Source: an uncultured Burkholderiales bacterium
Lineage (GTDB): Bacteria; Pseudomonadota; Gammaproteobacteria; Burkholderiales; Burkholderiaceae_C
Reading direction: 5' to 3'
Length of the DNA stretch: 64,000 bases
Assembly (NCBI GenBank): GCA_903932865.1
Contig: CAIZHQ010000015.1
Coordinates: forward strand, 124,001 to 188,000
Shown here: positions 12,395 to 21,536 of the stretch, in pieces
Numbering within the stretch: the stretch's first letter is position 1
Layout: every line of letters begins with the position of its first letter
Program-made: the position numbers and the translations under genes
Notes under the pieces: model-generated
Told to the model about the DNA's origin: nothing
What the model saw: only the letters and a program-made list of their open reading frames with translations
The model's database searches: none

Positions 12395-12415
12395 GACCCG
12401 ACGGCAACTGGATCG

Positions 12416-14140
12416 TTACAGGGCCTCGCTGGCAAAGTCAGCCAGTCTGGAACGCTCACCGCGTGCGAGTGTGATGTGACCACCGTGCGCCCAACCTTTG
12501 AAACGATCCACTGCATAGGTCAGGCCGGATGAGCCTTCGGTCAGGTAGGGGGTGTCGATCTGGGCCAAGTTGCCCATGCAGATGATTTTGGTACCCGGGC
12601 CTGCGCGGGTGATCAGCGTTTTCATCTGTTTGGGCGTCAGGTTTTGGGCCTCGTCGATGATCACATACTTATTCATGAAGGTGCGACCACGCATGAAGTT
12701 CATGCTCTTGATCTTGATCCGGCTCTTGATCAACTCGTTGGTCGCAGCGCGGCCCCATTCCCCAGCGTTGCCGCCGTCGCCCTTGGCCAAAAACTCCAGG
12801 TTGTCGTCGAGTGCGCCCATCCAGGGGCCCATTTTTTCTTCTTCGGTGCCAGGCAAGAAGCCAATGTCCTCACCCACGCTCACAGTTGCGCGGGTCATGA
12901 TGATCTCAGTGTAACGGCGATCATCGAGCACCTGGGTGAGGCCTGCGGCCAAGGCCATCAGGGTTTTGCCCGTGCCAGCGGTGCCTGCCAACGTCACAAA
13001 GTCGACATCCGGATCGGTCAGCAGGTTCATCGCGAAGTTCTGTTCTCGGTTGCGTGTGGTGACGCCCCAAACCGCATTCTTTTGGTGGTTGAAGTCCTTC
13101 AGCGTGCGCAACACCGCCGTTTTGCCGCGAATTTCGGTGACGCGCGCATACAGGCTCGGTTCTCCGGGCGCCTCGAAATACACGAACTGGTTCATGAAAA
13201 GGCTCGGCACGATGGGGCCGCTGATGCGGTAAAAGGTGTGGGTGCCTTGCTGCCAGCTCTCCACCGTTTTGCCATTTTTGAGCCAAAAGTCGGGAGGCAA
13301 AGCCATGGAGCCTGGGTACAACAAGTCGCCGTCTTCGAGGGTTTTGTCGTTTTGGTAGTCCTCGGCCTGCAGCCCTAGCGCGCGGGCCTTGACGCGCATG
13401 TTGATGTCCTTGGACACCAGGACCACTTCACGAGGCGCATGCAATTGGCCCAGCGCCTTGACCACGCCTAGGATCTGGTTGTCGGCTTTGCCTTGCGGAA
13501 GTGCCAGGGGCAGGCTCAGGTCGAGCGCCTGGGTCTGGAAAAACAATTGCCCTGTGGCATCCGAGTGGCCCGTGACACTCAAGGGGGAACCTTGGCTCAG
13601 GTCTTGCCCTTGTCCAGAGGCCAAAGCGTCCAGCGAGCGGCTGGCTTGACGGGCATTGCGCGCCACTTCGGTCATGCCTTTTTTGTGGCTGTCGAGCTCT
13701 TCCAGCACGATCATGGGCAAAAAGACATCGTGTTCTTCAAAGCGGAACAGGCTCATCGGGTCGTGCATCAGCACATTGGTGTCGAGAACAAAGAGTTTGC
13801 TCGGGCCGGTGCGACGTTTGGTTCGGGCTGGTGCGGGTTTGTTCACCCGATTGGCTGGGGCGGTTAAAGCGGGTCGGGGGGCTGCATGCGGCATGTCTGC
13901 GGGCTCGGTGTTTAAAGTGGCCAGCGCAGCCACTGGGGGCTTGGGTGCCAGTGGTCCGGTGTCGTTCTTGCGCAGCCGTGCAGCACGTTTGGCCGGGCTG
14001 GCCTCGGGTATCTCGATGGCCAAGCCCCTTTTCGTTTCGATTTGCACCATGACGGGTGCATCGGATGACGTTTCGCCGCTTTCAAAGGCTGTGTGGGTCA
14101 AGCGGCTGGCGCGGTGTGTGGGAGCGGGTGGCAATGGCAT
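12416..14140 (-). CDS. PhoH family protein with N-terminal PIN domain (PhoH2-like)
   Basis: Predicted RNA helicase/ribonuclease that couples a PIN nuclease to a PhoH ATPase. The first ~115 residues are low-complexity and poorly conserved. The PIN domain starts at LFVLDTNVLMHDPMS with acidic residues continuing through EELDSHKKG. The PhoH domain has Walker A GTAGTGKTLMALAAG near residue 385 and Walker B VIIDEAQNLTPKQMK near residue 500. At 574 residues it is typical of the two-domain form. It is read opposite dnaB, with bcp upstream on the same strand. The start codon is uncertain because of the variable N-terminus. Confidence 0.9.
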   Translation of the reverse strand: MPLPPAPTHRASRLTHTAFESGETSSDAPVMVQIETKRGLAIEIPEASPAKRAARLRKNDTGPLAPKPPVAALATLNTEPADMPHAAPRPALTAPANRVNKPAPARTKRRTGPSKLFVLDTNVLMHDPMSLFRFEEHDVFLPMIVLEELDSHKKGMTEVARNARQASRSLDALASGQGQDLSQGSPLSVTGHSDATGQLFFQTQALDLSLPLALPQGKADNQILGVVKALGQLHAPREVVLVSKDINMRVKARALGLQAEDYQNDKTLEDGDLLYPGSMALPPDFWLKNGKTVESWQQGTHTFYRISGPIVPSLFMNQFVYFEAPGEPSLYARVTEIRGKTAVLRTLKDFNHQKNAVWGVTTRNREQNFAMNLLTDPDVDFVTLAGTAGTGKTLMALAAGLTQVLDDRRYTEIIMTRATVSVGEDIGFLPGTEEEKMGPWMGALDDNLEFLAKGDGGNAGEWGRAATNELIKSRIKIKSMNFMRGRTFMNKYVIIDEAQNLTPKQMKTLITRAGPGTKIICMGNLAQIDTPYLTEGSSGLTYAVDRFKGWAHGGHITLARGERSRLADFASEAL

Positions 14141-14184
14141 GAACGGAGGCCTTTAGAAGATTGAAAATTCGGACACCAGACAAC

Positions 14185-14213
14185 AAAAAGCCGCCAGGGA
14201 ACCCGGGCGGCTT
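14185..14213 (-). terminator. Rho-independent terminator after bcp
   Basis: Read on the reverse strand, AAGCCGCC and GGCGGCTT form an 8-bp stem with a 10-nt loop, followed by a run of T residues. It lies about 85 bp after the bcp stop codon and ends transcription before the phoH2-like gene. Confidence 0.8.
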
Positions 14214-14295
14214 GAAGTGTGAGATGTTGAGGGACTGCGTTTCAGCGTCATGAAATCATTATGCACGAGCCCTGTGACAACTCGGGCTGGCGTCA

Positions 14296-14781
14296 TCAAA
14301 CCACAGCGGTGGCTTTTTTAAGGTCCTTGACGGCCTGCAAAACCTCTTCGACATGGCCGGGTACCTTCAGGCCGCGCCACTCTTGTTTGAGGGTGCCATC
14401 GGTCCCGATCAAAAAGGTGCTGCGCTCAATGCCTTTGACTTTTTTCCCATACATGATCTTGTTTTTCACCACACCAAACATGTGGCACATTTTTTCCTCG
14501 GTGTCGGCGATCAACTCGAAGGGCAGCTCCAGCTTGGCTTTGAAATCGTCGTGCGATTTCATGTTGTCGCGGGACACGCCCAAAACCAAAGCACCGGCTT
14601 TCACGAAATCTTTGTATTTGTCACGAAACTGCATGGCTTCAGTGGTGCAGCCGGGGGTGTTGTCTTTGGGATAGAAAAACAACACAACGGTTTGGCCAAT
14701 GTGGGAGATGTTCGAAACTTTAAGACCGCTGGTGGCGTTGGCTTCAAATTCGGGTAGGGGTTTGTTGAGAACGATCGCCAT
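14296..14781 (-). CDS. bcp: Thioredoxin-dependent peroxiredoxin, Bcp/PrxQ type
   Basis: Cytoplasmic thiol peroxidase reducing H2O2 and organic hydroperoxides. The 161-residue product has FFYPKDNTPGCTTEA with the peroxidatic Cys near residue 47. The resolving Cys five residues later in E. coli Bcp is replaced by Met (CTTEAM), so it should work as a 1-Cys or alternative-Cys type enzyme. The conserved GVSRDN and the C-terminal WRGLKVPGHVEEVL fit the family. It has its own terminator downstream. A DUF498 gene lies upstream on the same strand. Confidence 0.93.
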   Translation of the reverse strand: MAIVLNKPLPEFEANATSGLKVSNISHIGQTVVLFFYPKDNTPGCTTEAMQFRDKYKDFVKAGALVLGVSRDNMKSHDDFKAKLELPFELIADTEEKMCHMFGVVKNKIMYGKKVKGIERSTFLIGTDGTLKQEWRGLKVPGHVEEVLQAVKDLKKATAVV

Positions 14782-14941
14782 TGAACTTTATCTCGCTTGA
14801 CTGGTTGAGCGGGTGCCACCATTGCCTGGTGTCAATTTCGCTAAAGGCCTTGGGCCTCGACAACCTGCTATTTTACCCTGAACAGCTGTTGGCATATTTA
14901 GGCGAAGAACAGTGACAAAAAAAACAAGAAAAAAGCATGCT

Positions 14942-15319
14942 TTAGGACTCGATCAAAAGCAAGGCGACCACCTTGCGGCCTTCACTGGCCAAGATGTTGT
15001 AAGTGCGACAAGCCGCAGCGGTGTCCATGGTTTCTACGCCTATGCCGCGCATGATCAAATCCTGAAGCCATTGTGGCTTGGCAAAACGCAGTTTGTGGCC
15101 GCTGCCGAACAAGACGAGCTCAGCACCGCTTCGGGCCCACGGGCTGAAGTCACTGGCGCTCAGCGCCTCGAAATGGCCTGTGGCCCAAACTGTAGGCGGC
15201 ACATCGGGCAGGCTGCTCACGGACAAGGATTGCGTGTGCCGCACTCCATTGACTTCGATCCAGCCCAGTGCATAAGCATTGATGGTCGGGGCATTGGACT
15301 GGTCGGGCTGGAGTTTCAT
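14942..15319 (-). CDS. Mth938-like / DUF498 domain protein
   Basis: Small 125-residue protein of the Mth938/Xcc1710 fold family, related to the mitochondrial assembly factor NDUFAF3; its bacterial function is not settled. Visible family sequence includes PDQSNAPTINAYALGWIEVNG at the N-terminus, LVLFGSGHKLRF near residues 68-79, and GIGVETMDTAAACRTYNIL with the invariant ending GRKVVALLL. No catalytic motif is evident. It is divergent from the aminotransferase gene across a 121-bp gap. The family assignment is good and the function unknown. Confidence 0.85.
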   Translation of the reverse strand: MKLQPDQSNAPTINAYALGWIEVNGVRHTQSLSVSSLPDVPPTVWATGHFEALSASDFSPWARSGAELVLFGSGHKLRFAKPQWLQDLIMRGIGVETMDTAAACRTYNILASEGRKVVALLLIES

Positions 15320-15440
15320 GGGGCGGGAAAAGTGAGGAGAAGCGAAATAAAAGCCAAGCTCTGAAAACTGAACCGGAGAGGCGAAAGAAATGTGGTCAAA
15401 TTATAGGTTTTCCCTTATCCACACTGCCTTTGGAGGCACT

Positions 15441-16682
15441 TTGAAGACCATCCAGAAATCTGCCAAGCTTGCCAACGTTTGTTATGACATTCGCGGCCCC
15501 ATCATGGACCGAGCGCGTCAGATGGAAGAAGACGGCCACAAAATCATCAAACTGAACATCGGCAACCTGGCGGTTTTTGGATTCGATGCCCCTGAGGAAA
15601 TTCAGCAGGACATGATCCGCAACCTGCCCAATTCGGCGGGTTATTCCGACAGCAAAGGCATTTTTGCGGCCCGCAAGGCCGTGATGCACGAGACCCAGAA
15701 ACAAGGCATTTTGGGCGTCAAGCTGGACGATATTTACCTCGGAAACGGGGCCAGCGAATTGATCGTGATGGCCACCAATGGTTTGCTGGACGATGGCGAT
15801 GAGTTGCTGCTGCCATCGCCCGATTACCCGCTGTGGACGGCGGCGGCCAGTTTGTCGGGGGGCACGCCTGTGCACTACCGCTGCGACGAAGCCAATGGAT
15901 GGATGCCCAATTTGGACGACATCCGAGCCAAGGTCACACCGCGCACCAAGGGCATTGTGGTCATCAACCCCAACAACCCCACGGGCGCCTTGTACACCGA
16001 TGAGTTGCTCAAGGGCATCGTGGCGATTGCGCGTGAGCATGGACTGGTGATTTTTGCCGACGAGGTGTACGACAAGGTCCTGTACGACGGCGTCAAGCAC
16101 ACACCCTTGGGCAGTTTGTCACAAGACGTGGTGACTTTGACTTTCAACTCTTTGTCCAAAAGCTACCGCTCATGCGGTTACCGTGCAGGGTGGATGGTGA
16201 TTTCGGGGGACAAGAAAAGAGCCCGTGATTACATCGAGGGCCTGAACATGCTCTCGAACATGCGGTTGTGCGCCAACGTGCCGGGCCAGTGGGCCATCCA
16301 GACCGCTCTGGGTGGGCACCAGAGCATCAATGAGCTGGTCGGCGAGGGGGGGCGCTTGCGCAAGCAACGCGATTTGGCGCACCAGCTGATCACGGCGATC
16401 CCGGGGGTCAGCTGCGTCAAGCCTCGTGCGGCTTTGTACATGTTTCCCCAACTCGATCCGAAGATCTATCCGGTGCAGGATGACCAGGACTTTTTCTTGC
16501 AGCTTCTGGAAGAAACCAAGGTCATGTTGGTGCAGGGCACGGGCTTCAACTGGCCCGATGCCGACCATTTCCGCATCGTGTTTTTGCCCCATGAAGACGA
16601 TTTGCGCGAGGCCATCGCCCGTGTCGCCCGTTTTCTGGAGGGGGCACGCCAACGTTTCGGCACCGAAGCCGCGTTGGCCTGA
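15441..16682 (+). CDS. alaA: Pyridoxal-phosphate aminotransferase, AlaA-type (alanine transaminase)
   Basis: Fold-type I aminotransferase closely resembling E. coli AlaA (YfbQ), which makes alanine from pyruvate and glutamate. Diagnostic segments are KLANVCYDIRGPIMD at the N-terminus, VVINPNNPTGALYTDELL, the PLP-lysine region NSLSKSYRSCGYRAGWM and MRLCANVPGQWAIQTALGG. The frame is open back to an ATG at 15390. GGAGG (15432-15436) lies just before TTG 15441, and family N-termini match from there (LKTIQKSAKL), so I chose TTG, giving 413 residues. hom follows 51 bp downstream in the same direction. Confidence 0.88.
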   Translation: MKTIQKSAKLANVCYDIRGPIMDRARQMEEDGHKIIKLNIGNLAVFGFDAPEEIQQDMIRNLPNSAGYSDSKGIFAARKAVMHETQKQGILGVKLDDIYLGNGASELIVMATNGLLDDGDELLLPSPDYPLWTAAASLSGGTPVHYRCDEANGWMPNLDDIRAKVTPRTKGIVVINPNNPTGALYTDELLKGIVAIAREHGLVIFADEVYDKVLYDGVKHTPLGSLSQDVVTLTFNSLSKSYRSCGYRAGWMVISGDKKRARDYIEGLNMLSNMRLCANVPGQWAIQTALGGHQSINELVGEGGRLRKQRDLAHQLITAIPGVSCVKPRAALYMFPQLDPKIYPVQDDQDFFLQLLEETKVMLVQGTGFNWPDADHFRIVFLPHEDDLREAIARVARFLEGARQRFGTEAALA

Positions 16683-16733
16683 ATTCAATCCCTGCCCGTG
16701 TCTTTCGGGCGCATTGCAGTAAAGAAGATAAAA

Positions 16734-18056
16734 ATGAAACCGATCAAAGTGGGTCTTTTGGGCATAGGCACTGTTGGCAGCGGCACTTTCGATGTGCTCA
16801 AGCGCAATCAGGAAGAAATCCAGCGTCGTGCAGGCCGTGGCATTGAAATCACCATGGTTGCAGACCTGGATGTTGCCCGTGCCCAAGCCTTGGTGGGCGA
16901 TGGCGTTCAGGTCGTGGGTGATGCCCGAGCGGTGATTGCCAACCCCGAGATCGACATCGTGATCGAATTGATCGGCGGCTATGGCATTGCCAAAGCCCTC
17001 GTGATGGAGGCGATTGCCGCAGGCAAACATGTGGTCACGGCCAACAAGGCCTTGCTGGCCGTGCATGGCACCGAGATTTTTGCGGCGGCCCAAGCCAAAG
17101 GCGTGATGGTGGCATTTGAAGCCGCCGTGGCCGGAGGGATTCCGATCATCAAGGCGCTGCGCGAGGGCTTGACAGCCAACAGCATCCAATGGGTGGCGGG
17201 CATCATCAATGGCACCACCAACTTCATCTTGTCCGAGATGCGCGACAAGGGTTTGGACTTTGGTGATGTGCTCAAGGAAGCCCAGCGTCTGGGTTATGCC
17301 GAAGCCGATCCGACGTTTGACATCGAGGGCGTGGACGCCGCGCACAAAGTGACCTTGATGAGCGCGATTGCATTTGGCATTCCGGTGCAGTTTGACAAGG
17401 CCTATGTCGAAGGCATCACGAAACTGGGCGCAGCCGACATCAAATACGCCGAGCAATTGGGTTACCGCATCAAGCTGCTTGGCATCACCAAGCGCACCGC
17501 ACATGGCATCGAGTTGCGCGTGCATCCCAGCCTGGTGCCGACCCAACGCCTGATTGCCAACGTCGAAGGTGCAATGAACGCTGTCATGGTGCAAGGCGAT
17601 GCCGTGGGCACCACCTTGTATTACGGCAAAGGCGCAGGCTCCGAGCCTACCGCCAGCGCCGTGATCGCCGATCTGGTGGACATCACCCGTTTGCACACGG
17701 CTGACCCCCTCAACCGCGTGCCGCATTTGGCTTTTCAGCCTGGCGCCATGAGCAACTTGACAGTGTTGCCGATGTCAGAGGTGGTGACCAGTTATTACCT
17801 GCGTTTGCGCGTGGCCGATCAAGCCGGTGTGTTGGCCAAGTTGACCGGTTTGCTGGCCCAAGCCGACATCAGCATTGACGCGGTGTTGCAGCGTGAGGCC
17901 GATCAGGTCAGCCAAGCGGGTGAAAACCAGACCGATGTGATCATCTTGACGCACGACACCCGCGAAGGCACCTTGAACGAGGTGTTGGCCCAAATGCAAG
18001 CCTTGCCCACAGTCATGGCCGAGATTGTCCGCATTCGCAAGGAAGAGTTGAACTGA
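16734..18056 (+). CDS. hom: Homoserine dehydrogenase
   Basis: NAD(P)H-dependent reduction of aspartate semialdehyde to homoserine, the branch to threonine and methionine. The 440-residue protein has the Rossmann start KVGLLGIGTVGSGTF, the catalytic-domain signatures VTANKALLAVHG, INGTTNFILSEM and YAEADPTFDIEGVDAAHK, and a C-terminal ACT domain (YYLRLRVADQAGVLAKLTGL) for threonine feedback. The frame extends to 16698, but ATG 16734 (MKPIKVG) fits the family. Its stop overlaps the thrC start by one base (TGATG), which indicates translational coupling. Confidence 0.97.
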   Translation: MKPIKVGLLGIGTVGSGTFDVLKRNQEEIQRRAGRGIEITMVADLDVARAQALVGDGVQVVGDARAVIANPEIDIVIELIGGYGIAKALVMEAIAAGKHVVTANKALLAVHGTEIFAAAQAKGVMVAFEAAVAGGIPIIKALREGLTANSIQWVAGIINGTTNFILSEMRDKGLDFGDVLKEAQRLGYAEADPTFDIEGVDAAHKVTLMSAIAFGIPVQFDKAYVEGITKLGAADIKYAEQLGYRIKLLGITKRTAHGIELRVHPSLVPTQRLIANVEGAMNAVMVQGDAVGTTLYYGKGAGSEPTASAVIADLVDITRLHTADPLNRVPHLAFQPGAMSNLTVLPMSEVVTSYYLRLRVADQAGVLAKLTGLLAQADISIDAVLQREADQVSQAGENQTDVIILTHDTREGTLNEVLAQMQALPTVMAEIVRIRKEELN

Positions 18057-19501
18057 TGCGCTACCTGTCGACCCGCGGTCACGCCGACCGAAAACAGTTT
18101 TGTGAAATTCTGCTCGAAGGCTTGGCCCCTGATGGCGGTTTGTACTTGCCCGAAAGCTACCCAAAGATTGACGCTGCGGCGCTGAGCCGCTTGCGCGAAG
18201 TCTGGCAAAGCCAAGGCTATGCGGCTTTGGCGTTTGAGGTGCTGTCTCTTTACATCGATGACATTCCACGCGATGACTTGTTGGCCCTGAGCCGCAAGAC
18301 TTACACGCCTGAGGTGTTCGGCACAAAAGAAATCGTACCGCTCAAGCCCTTGCAGGCCGCGGGTCAAGCCCAACCTGCGATGTACCTGGAAGCCTTGTCG
18401 AATGGCCCCACTTTGGCCTTCAAAGACATGGCCATGCAGTTGTTGGGTAACTTGTTTGAGTACGAACTGGCGCGGCGCGGCGAAGCACTGAACATTTTTG
18501 GGGCCACCTCAGGCGACACGGGCAGTGCAGCTGAATACGCCATGCGGGGCAAAAAGGGTGTTCGCGTCTTCATGACCAGCCCGAACGGCCGCATGAGTCC
18601 ATTTCAGCAGGCGCAGATGTTCAGCCTGCTCGAGGACAACATCCACAACATCGCCATCGAAGGCGTGTTCGACGACTGCCAGGACATCGTCAAGGCGGTG
18701 TCCAACGACCTGGAGTTCAAGCGGAAATACAAAATTGGGACCGTGAACTCCATCAACTGGGCACGTTTGCTGGCTCAGGTGGTGTATTACTTTGCCGGTT
18801 ACTTTCAGGCGACCCAAACCAATGATCAAATGGTCAGCTTCACTGTGCCCAGTGGCAACTTTGGCAATGTGTGTGCAGGTCATGTGGCCCGCATGATGGG
18901 CTTGCCGATTGACCGCTTGGTCGTGGCCACCAACGAAAACGATGTACTCGACGAGTTTTTCCGTACCGGCGTTTACCGCGTGCGCGGCACCGCCGACACG
19001 CACGAGACCTCCAGCCCTTCGATGGACATTTCCAAGGCCAGCAATTTCGAGCGCTTTGTGTTCGACATGCTGGGGCGCGATGCTGTCCAAACCAAAGCCA
19101 TTTTTGGTGAAGGCTTGAGCCGCCAAGGCTTCTTCGACTTGTCGGGCGACCCACGCTTTGCTCAAGCCACCACCACCTACGGTTTTGACAGCGGCCGCAG
19201 CACCCATGCTGACCGCCTGAAGACCATTCAAGATGTGTTTGCCAGCTACGGCATGATGATCGACACCCACACCGCCGACGGCGTCAAGGTGGCGAAAGAG
19301 CACTTGAACCCGCTGGTGCCGATGATCGTGCTCGAAACCGCTTTGCCCATCAAGTTCGCCGCCACCATCGTGGAAGCCTTGGGCCGCCAGCCTGAGCGCC
19401 CACCGCAGTTTGAAGGCATCGAAGCTTTGCCCAAGCGGGTGCAGGTCATGAAAGCCGATGTGGCTTTGGTCAAGGCCTACATCCAGCAGCACTGCGACTG
19501 A
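18056..19501 (+). CDS. thrC: Threonine synthase
   Basis: PLP enzyme converting O-phosphohomoserine to threonine. It has 481 residues, the long form typical of proteobacteria. The N-terminus MRYLSTRGHA, the PLP-lysine motif PTLAFKDMAMQLLGN near residue 120, and GATSGDTGSAAEYAM are clear. It is coupled to hom by a one-base overlap. moeA starts only 7 bp after the stop, so threonine and molybdopterin genes appear co-transcribed. Confidence 0.97.
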   Translation: MRYLSTRGHADRKQFCEILLEGLAPDGGLYLPESYPKIDAAALSRLREVWQSQGYAALAFEVLSLYIDDIPRDDLLALSRKTYTPEVFGTKEIVPLKPLQAAGQAQPAMYLEALSNGPTLAFKDMAMQLLGNLFEYELARRGEALNIFGATSGDTGSAAEYAMRGKKGVRVFMTSPNGRMSPFQQAQMFSLLEDNIHNIAIEGVFDDCQDIVKAVSNDLEFKRKYKIGTVNSINWARLLAQVVYYFAGYFQATQTNDQMVSFTVPSGNFGNVCAGHVARMMGLPIDRLVVATNENDVLDEFFRTGVYRVRGTADTHETSSPSMDISKASNFERFVFDMLGRDAVQTKAIFGEGLSRQGFFDLSGDPRFAQATTTYGFDSGRSTHADRLKTIQDVFASYGMMIDTHTADGVKVAKEHLNPLVPMIVLETALPIKFAATIVEALGRQPERPPQFEGIEALPKRVQVMKADVALVKAYIQQHCD

Positions 19502-19507
19502 CAGCCC

Positions 19508-20764
19508 ATGAGCACCGCCCCACGCGCCCCTTTGATGTCCCTGGACAACGCGGTACAGGCGCTGCTCGGACGCATCAGCCCTTTGACCGACGCCGAGTCG
19601 GTGGCCACCTTCGATGCCGATGGGCGTGTGTTGGCCGAGGACCTGGTGTCCGCCCTGCAGGTGCCCGCCTTTGACAACTCCTCCATGGACGGCTACGCGG
19701 TGCGCCGTGCCGACTTGTTGCAGCCCGGGGTCGCACTGCGAGTGACCCAGCGCATTGCAGCCGGTCACACCGGGCAAGCTTTGCAGCCTGGGCAAACCGC
19801 CCGCATCTTCACCGGAGCCCCGTTGCCCGAAGGTGCTGATGCCATCGTCATGCAGGAGCAAGCCGAGCCCGTGCCCGGAGAAGCCGATGCCGTGCGCTTT
19901 ACGGTGGTGCCTGAACCTGGTCAGTGGATTCGCCGCAGCGGCGAAGACATCCGCCAAGGCCAGACCGCTTTGCACCGTGGCCAAAAGCTGGGACCTGCTG
20001 AGCTCGGCCTGGCTGCGAGCCTGGGTCTGGCGCATTTGCCCGTTTTGCGCCGCCCCCGCGTGGCCTTGTTTTCGACGGGCGACGAGTTGGTCATGCCGGG
20101 CGATGTGGCCCCGCAGGACATGCCCCCGGGCAGCATTTACAACTCCAACCGGTTCTTCCTGCGATCCATGTTGCACCGCATGGGTTGCGAGGTGAGCGAC
20201 TTGGGCATCGTGCCCGACCGGCGCGAGGCCACTGTGGCAGCGCTCAAAACTGCTGCCGACCACCACGACCTGATCCTGACCAGCGGCGGCGTGTCGGTGG
20301 GCGAAGAAGACCACGTCAAACCAGCTGTGCAGTCTTTGGGTGAGTTGAACCTGTGGCAAATCGCCATGAAGCCGGGTAAACCTTTTGCCTATGGTCAGGT
20401 GCGGCGCCAGACCGCCGAGGGCGTGGCCCACTTTGTGGGCTTGCCGGGCAATCCGGTGTCCAGTTTCATGACCTTTTTGCTCCTGGTCAGACCTTTGCTG
20501 TGCAAGATGCAGGGCATGAGCACCTCTGCACCCCACACCCAACGCTTGCCAGCGCATTTTGCGTGGCCGAAAGCCGACAAACGCCGCGAATTTTTGCGCG
20601 TGCGCCGCAATGCGCAAGGCGGATTGGACCTGTTTCCCAACCAAAGCTCAGGGGTGTTGACCTCGGTGGTGTGGGCCGATGGGGTGGTGGACAACCCCGG
20701 TGGGCAGTCCATTGAGCCAGGTCAACTGGTCGATTTTTGGCCTTTTTCGGAGTGCTTGGCATGA
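19508..20764 (+). CDS. moeA: Molybdopterin molybdotransferase MoeA
   Basis: Inserts molybdate into adenylylated molybdopterin. The 418-residue protein shows the MoeA domains in order: the N-terminal region with FDNSSMDGYAVR near residue 58, RRSGEDIRQGQ near 145, the MoCF-binding domain with FSTGDELV and LTSGGVSVGEEDHV near 255-270, and the C-terminal domain IV. It overlaps moaD by four bases (ATGA) and lies 6 bp after thrC. Confidence 0.96.
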   Translation: MSTAPRAPLMSLDNAVQALLGRISPLTDAESVATFDADGRVLAEDLVSALQVPAFDNSSMDGYAVRRADLLQPGVALRVTQRIAAGHTGQALQPGQTARIFTGAPLPEGADAIVMQEQAEPVPGEADAVRFTVVPEPGQWIRRSGEDIRQGQTALHRGQKLGPAELGLAASLGLAHLPVLRRPRVALFSTGDELVMPGDVAPQDMPPGSIYNSNRFFLRSMLHRMGCEVSDLGIVPDRREATVAALKTAADHHDLILTSGGVSVGEEDHVKPAVQSLGELNLWQIAMKPGKPFAYGQVRRQTAEGVAHFVGLPGNPVSSFMTFLLLVRPLLCKMQGMSTSAPHTQRLPAHFAWPKADKRREFLRVRRNAQGGLDLFPNQSSGVLTSVVWADGVVDNPGGQSIEPGQLVDFWPFSECLA

Positions 20765-21012
20765 AAGTTCAAGTTCGCTATTTCGCCTCGCTGCGCGAGA
20801 CCATTGGCTTGTCGCACGAAACCGTGGAGACCGAGGCCCGCGATTTGGCCGCTTTGCGCACCGAGCTGATGGCGCGGGGCGAGCACTACCGCGTCTGCCT
20901 GATGCCCGAGCGTCCGGTGCGCATGGCCCTGAACCAAAGCATTGTTCAAGACAACGCAAGTCTGACGGAAGGCTGCGAGGTCGGCTTTTTTCCGCCTGTC
21001 ACCGGAGGTTGA
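20761..21012 (+). CDS. moaD: Molybdopterin synthase small (sulfur-carrier) subunit MoaD
   Basis: Ubiquitin-fold sulfur carrier that donates thiocarboxylate sulfur to precursor Z together with MoaE. The 83-residue protein begins MKVQVRYFASLRETIG and ends in the required Gly-Gly (FFPPVTGG). The ATG at 20761 overlaps the moeA stop (ATGA), indicating coupling. moaE follows after 4 bp. Confidence 0.96.
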   Translation: MKVQVRYFASLRETIGLSHETVETEARDLAALRTELMARGEHYRVCLMPERPVRMALNQSIVQDNASLTEGCEVGFFPPVTGG

Positions 21013-21016
21013 TGCG

Positions 21017-21505
21017 ATGACAACCCGAGTCAGCATTCAGACCCACGACTTTGACGTCACGCAGGAGTTGGCTGCACTCAAGGGTCAGGACTTGCGCGTG
21101 GGTGCCGTGTGCAGCTTTGTGGGCACCGTGCGCGACACCCGTGCCTTGACCGGGAGGGCCCATGACGAGGTGAAGGCGATGGAACTGGAGCACTACCCGG
21201 GCATGACCGAAAAATCGATTGAGGCCATGATCGACGAAGCGCACCAGCGGTTTGATTTTTATGCTGCGCGTGTGGTTCACCGGGTTGGGCGCTTACTGCC
21301 CGCGGACCAGATTGTGCTGGTAGCGGTCACCTCGGCGCACCGGGGCGAGAGCTTCAAGGTCTGCGAATTTTTGATGGATTATCTGAAAACCCAGGCCCCG
21401 TTCTGGAAAAAGGAGCAAACCCCTGAAGGCGCACGGTGGGTGGATGCCCGCGTTTCAGATGATGCGGCATTGGCCCGTTGGGGCATTCAGGCCCACAACG
21501 CCTGA
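21017..21505 (+). CDS. moaE: Molybdopterin synthase catalytic subunit MoaE
   Basis: Catalytic partner of MoaD, converting cyclic pyranopterin monophosphate to molybdopterin. The 162-residue protein has GAVCSFVGTVRDTR near residue 36, LEHYPGMTEKSIE, the loop HRVGRLLPADQIVLVAV, SAHRGESFKVCEFLMDYLK and the catalytic-lysine region APFWKKEQTPEGARWV near 130. AGGTTGATGCG before the ATG is a modest ribosome-binding site. It is the last gene of the hom-thrC-moeA-moaD-moaE run. Confidence 0.96.
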   Translation: MTTRVSIQTHDFDVTQELAALKGQDLRVGAVCSFVGTVRDTRALTGRAHDEVKAMELEHYPGMTEKSIEAMIDEAHQRFDFYAARVVHRVGRLLPADQIVLVAVTSAHRGESFKVCEFLMDYLKTQAPFWKKEQTPEGARWVDARVSDDAALARWGIQAHNA

Positions 21506-21536
21506 ACCAGGCTGGGGTGGGTCTGAACTGCGTGCT

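Noticed and set aside
18509..20644. 711-codon reverse-strand frame across thrC and moeA
   Set aside because: His/Gln/Gly-rich translation without domain resemblance, typical of an antisense shadow of two strongly conserved genes.
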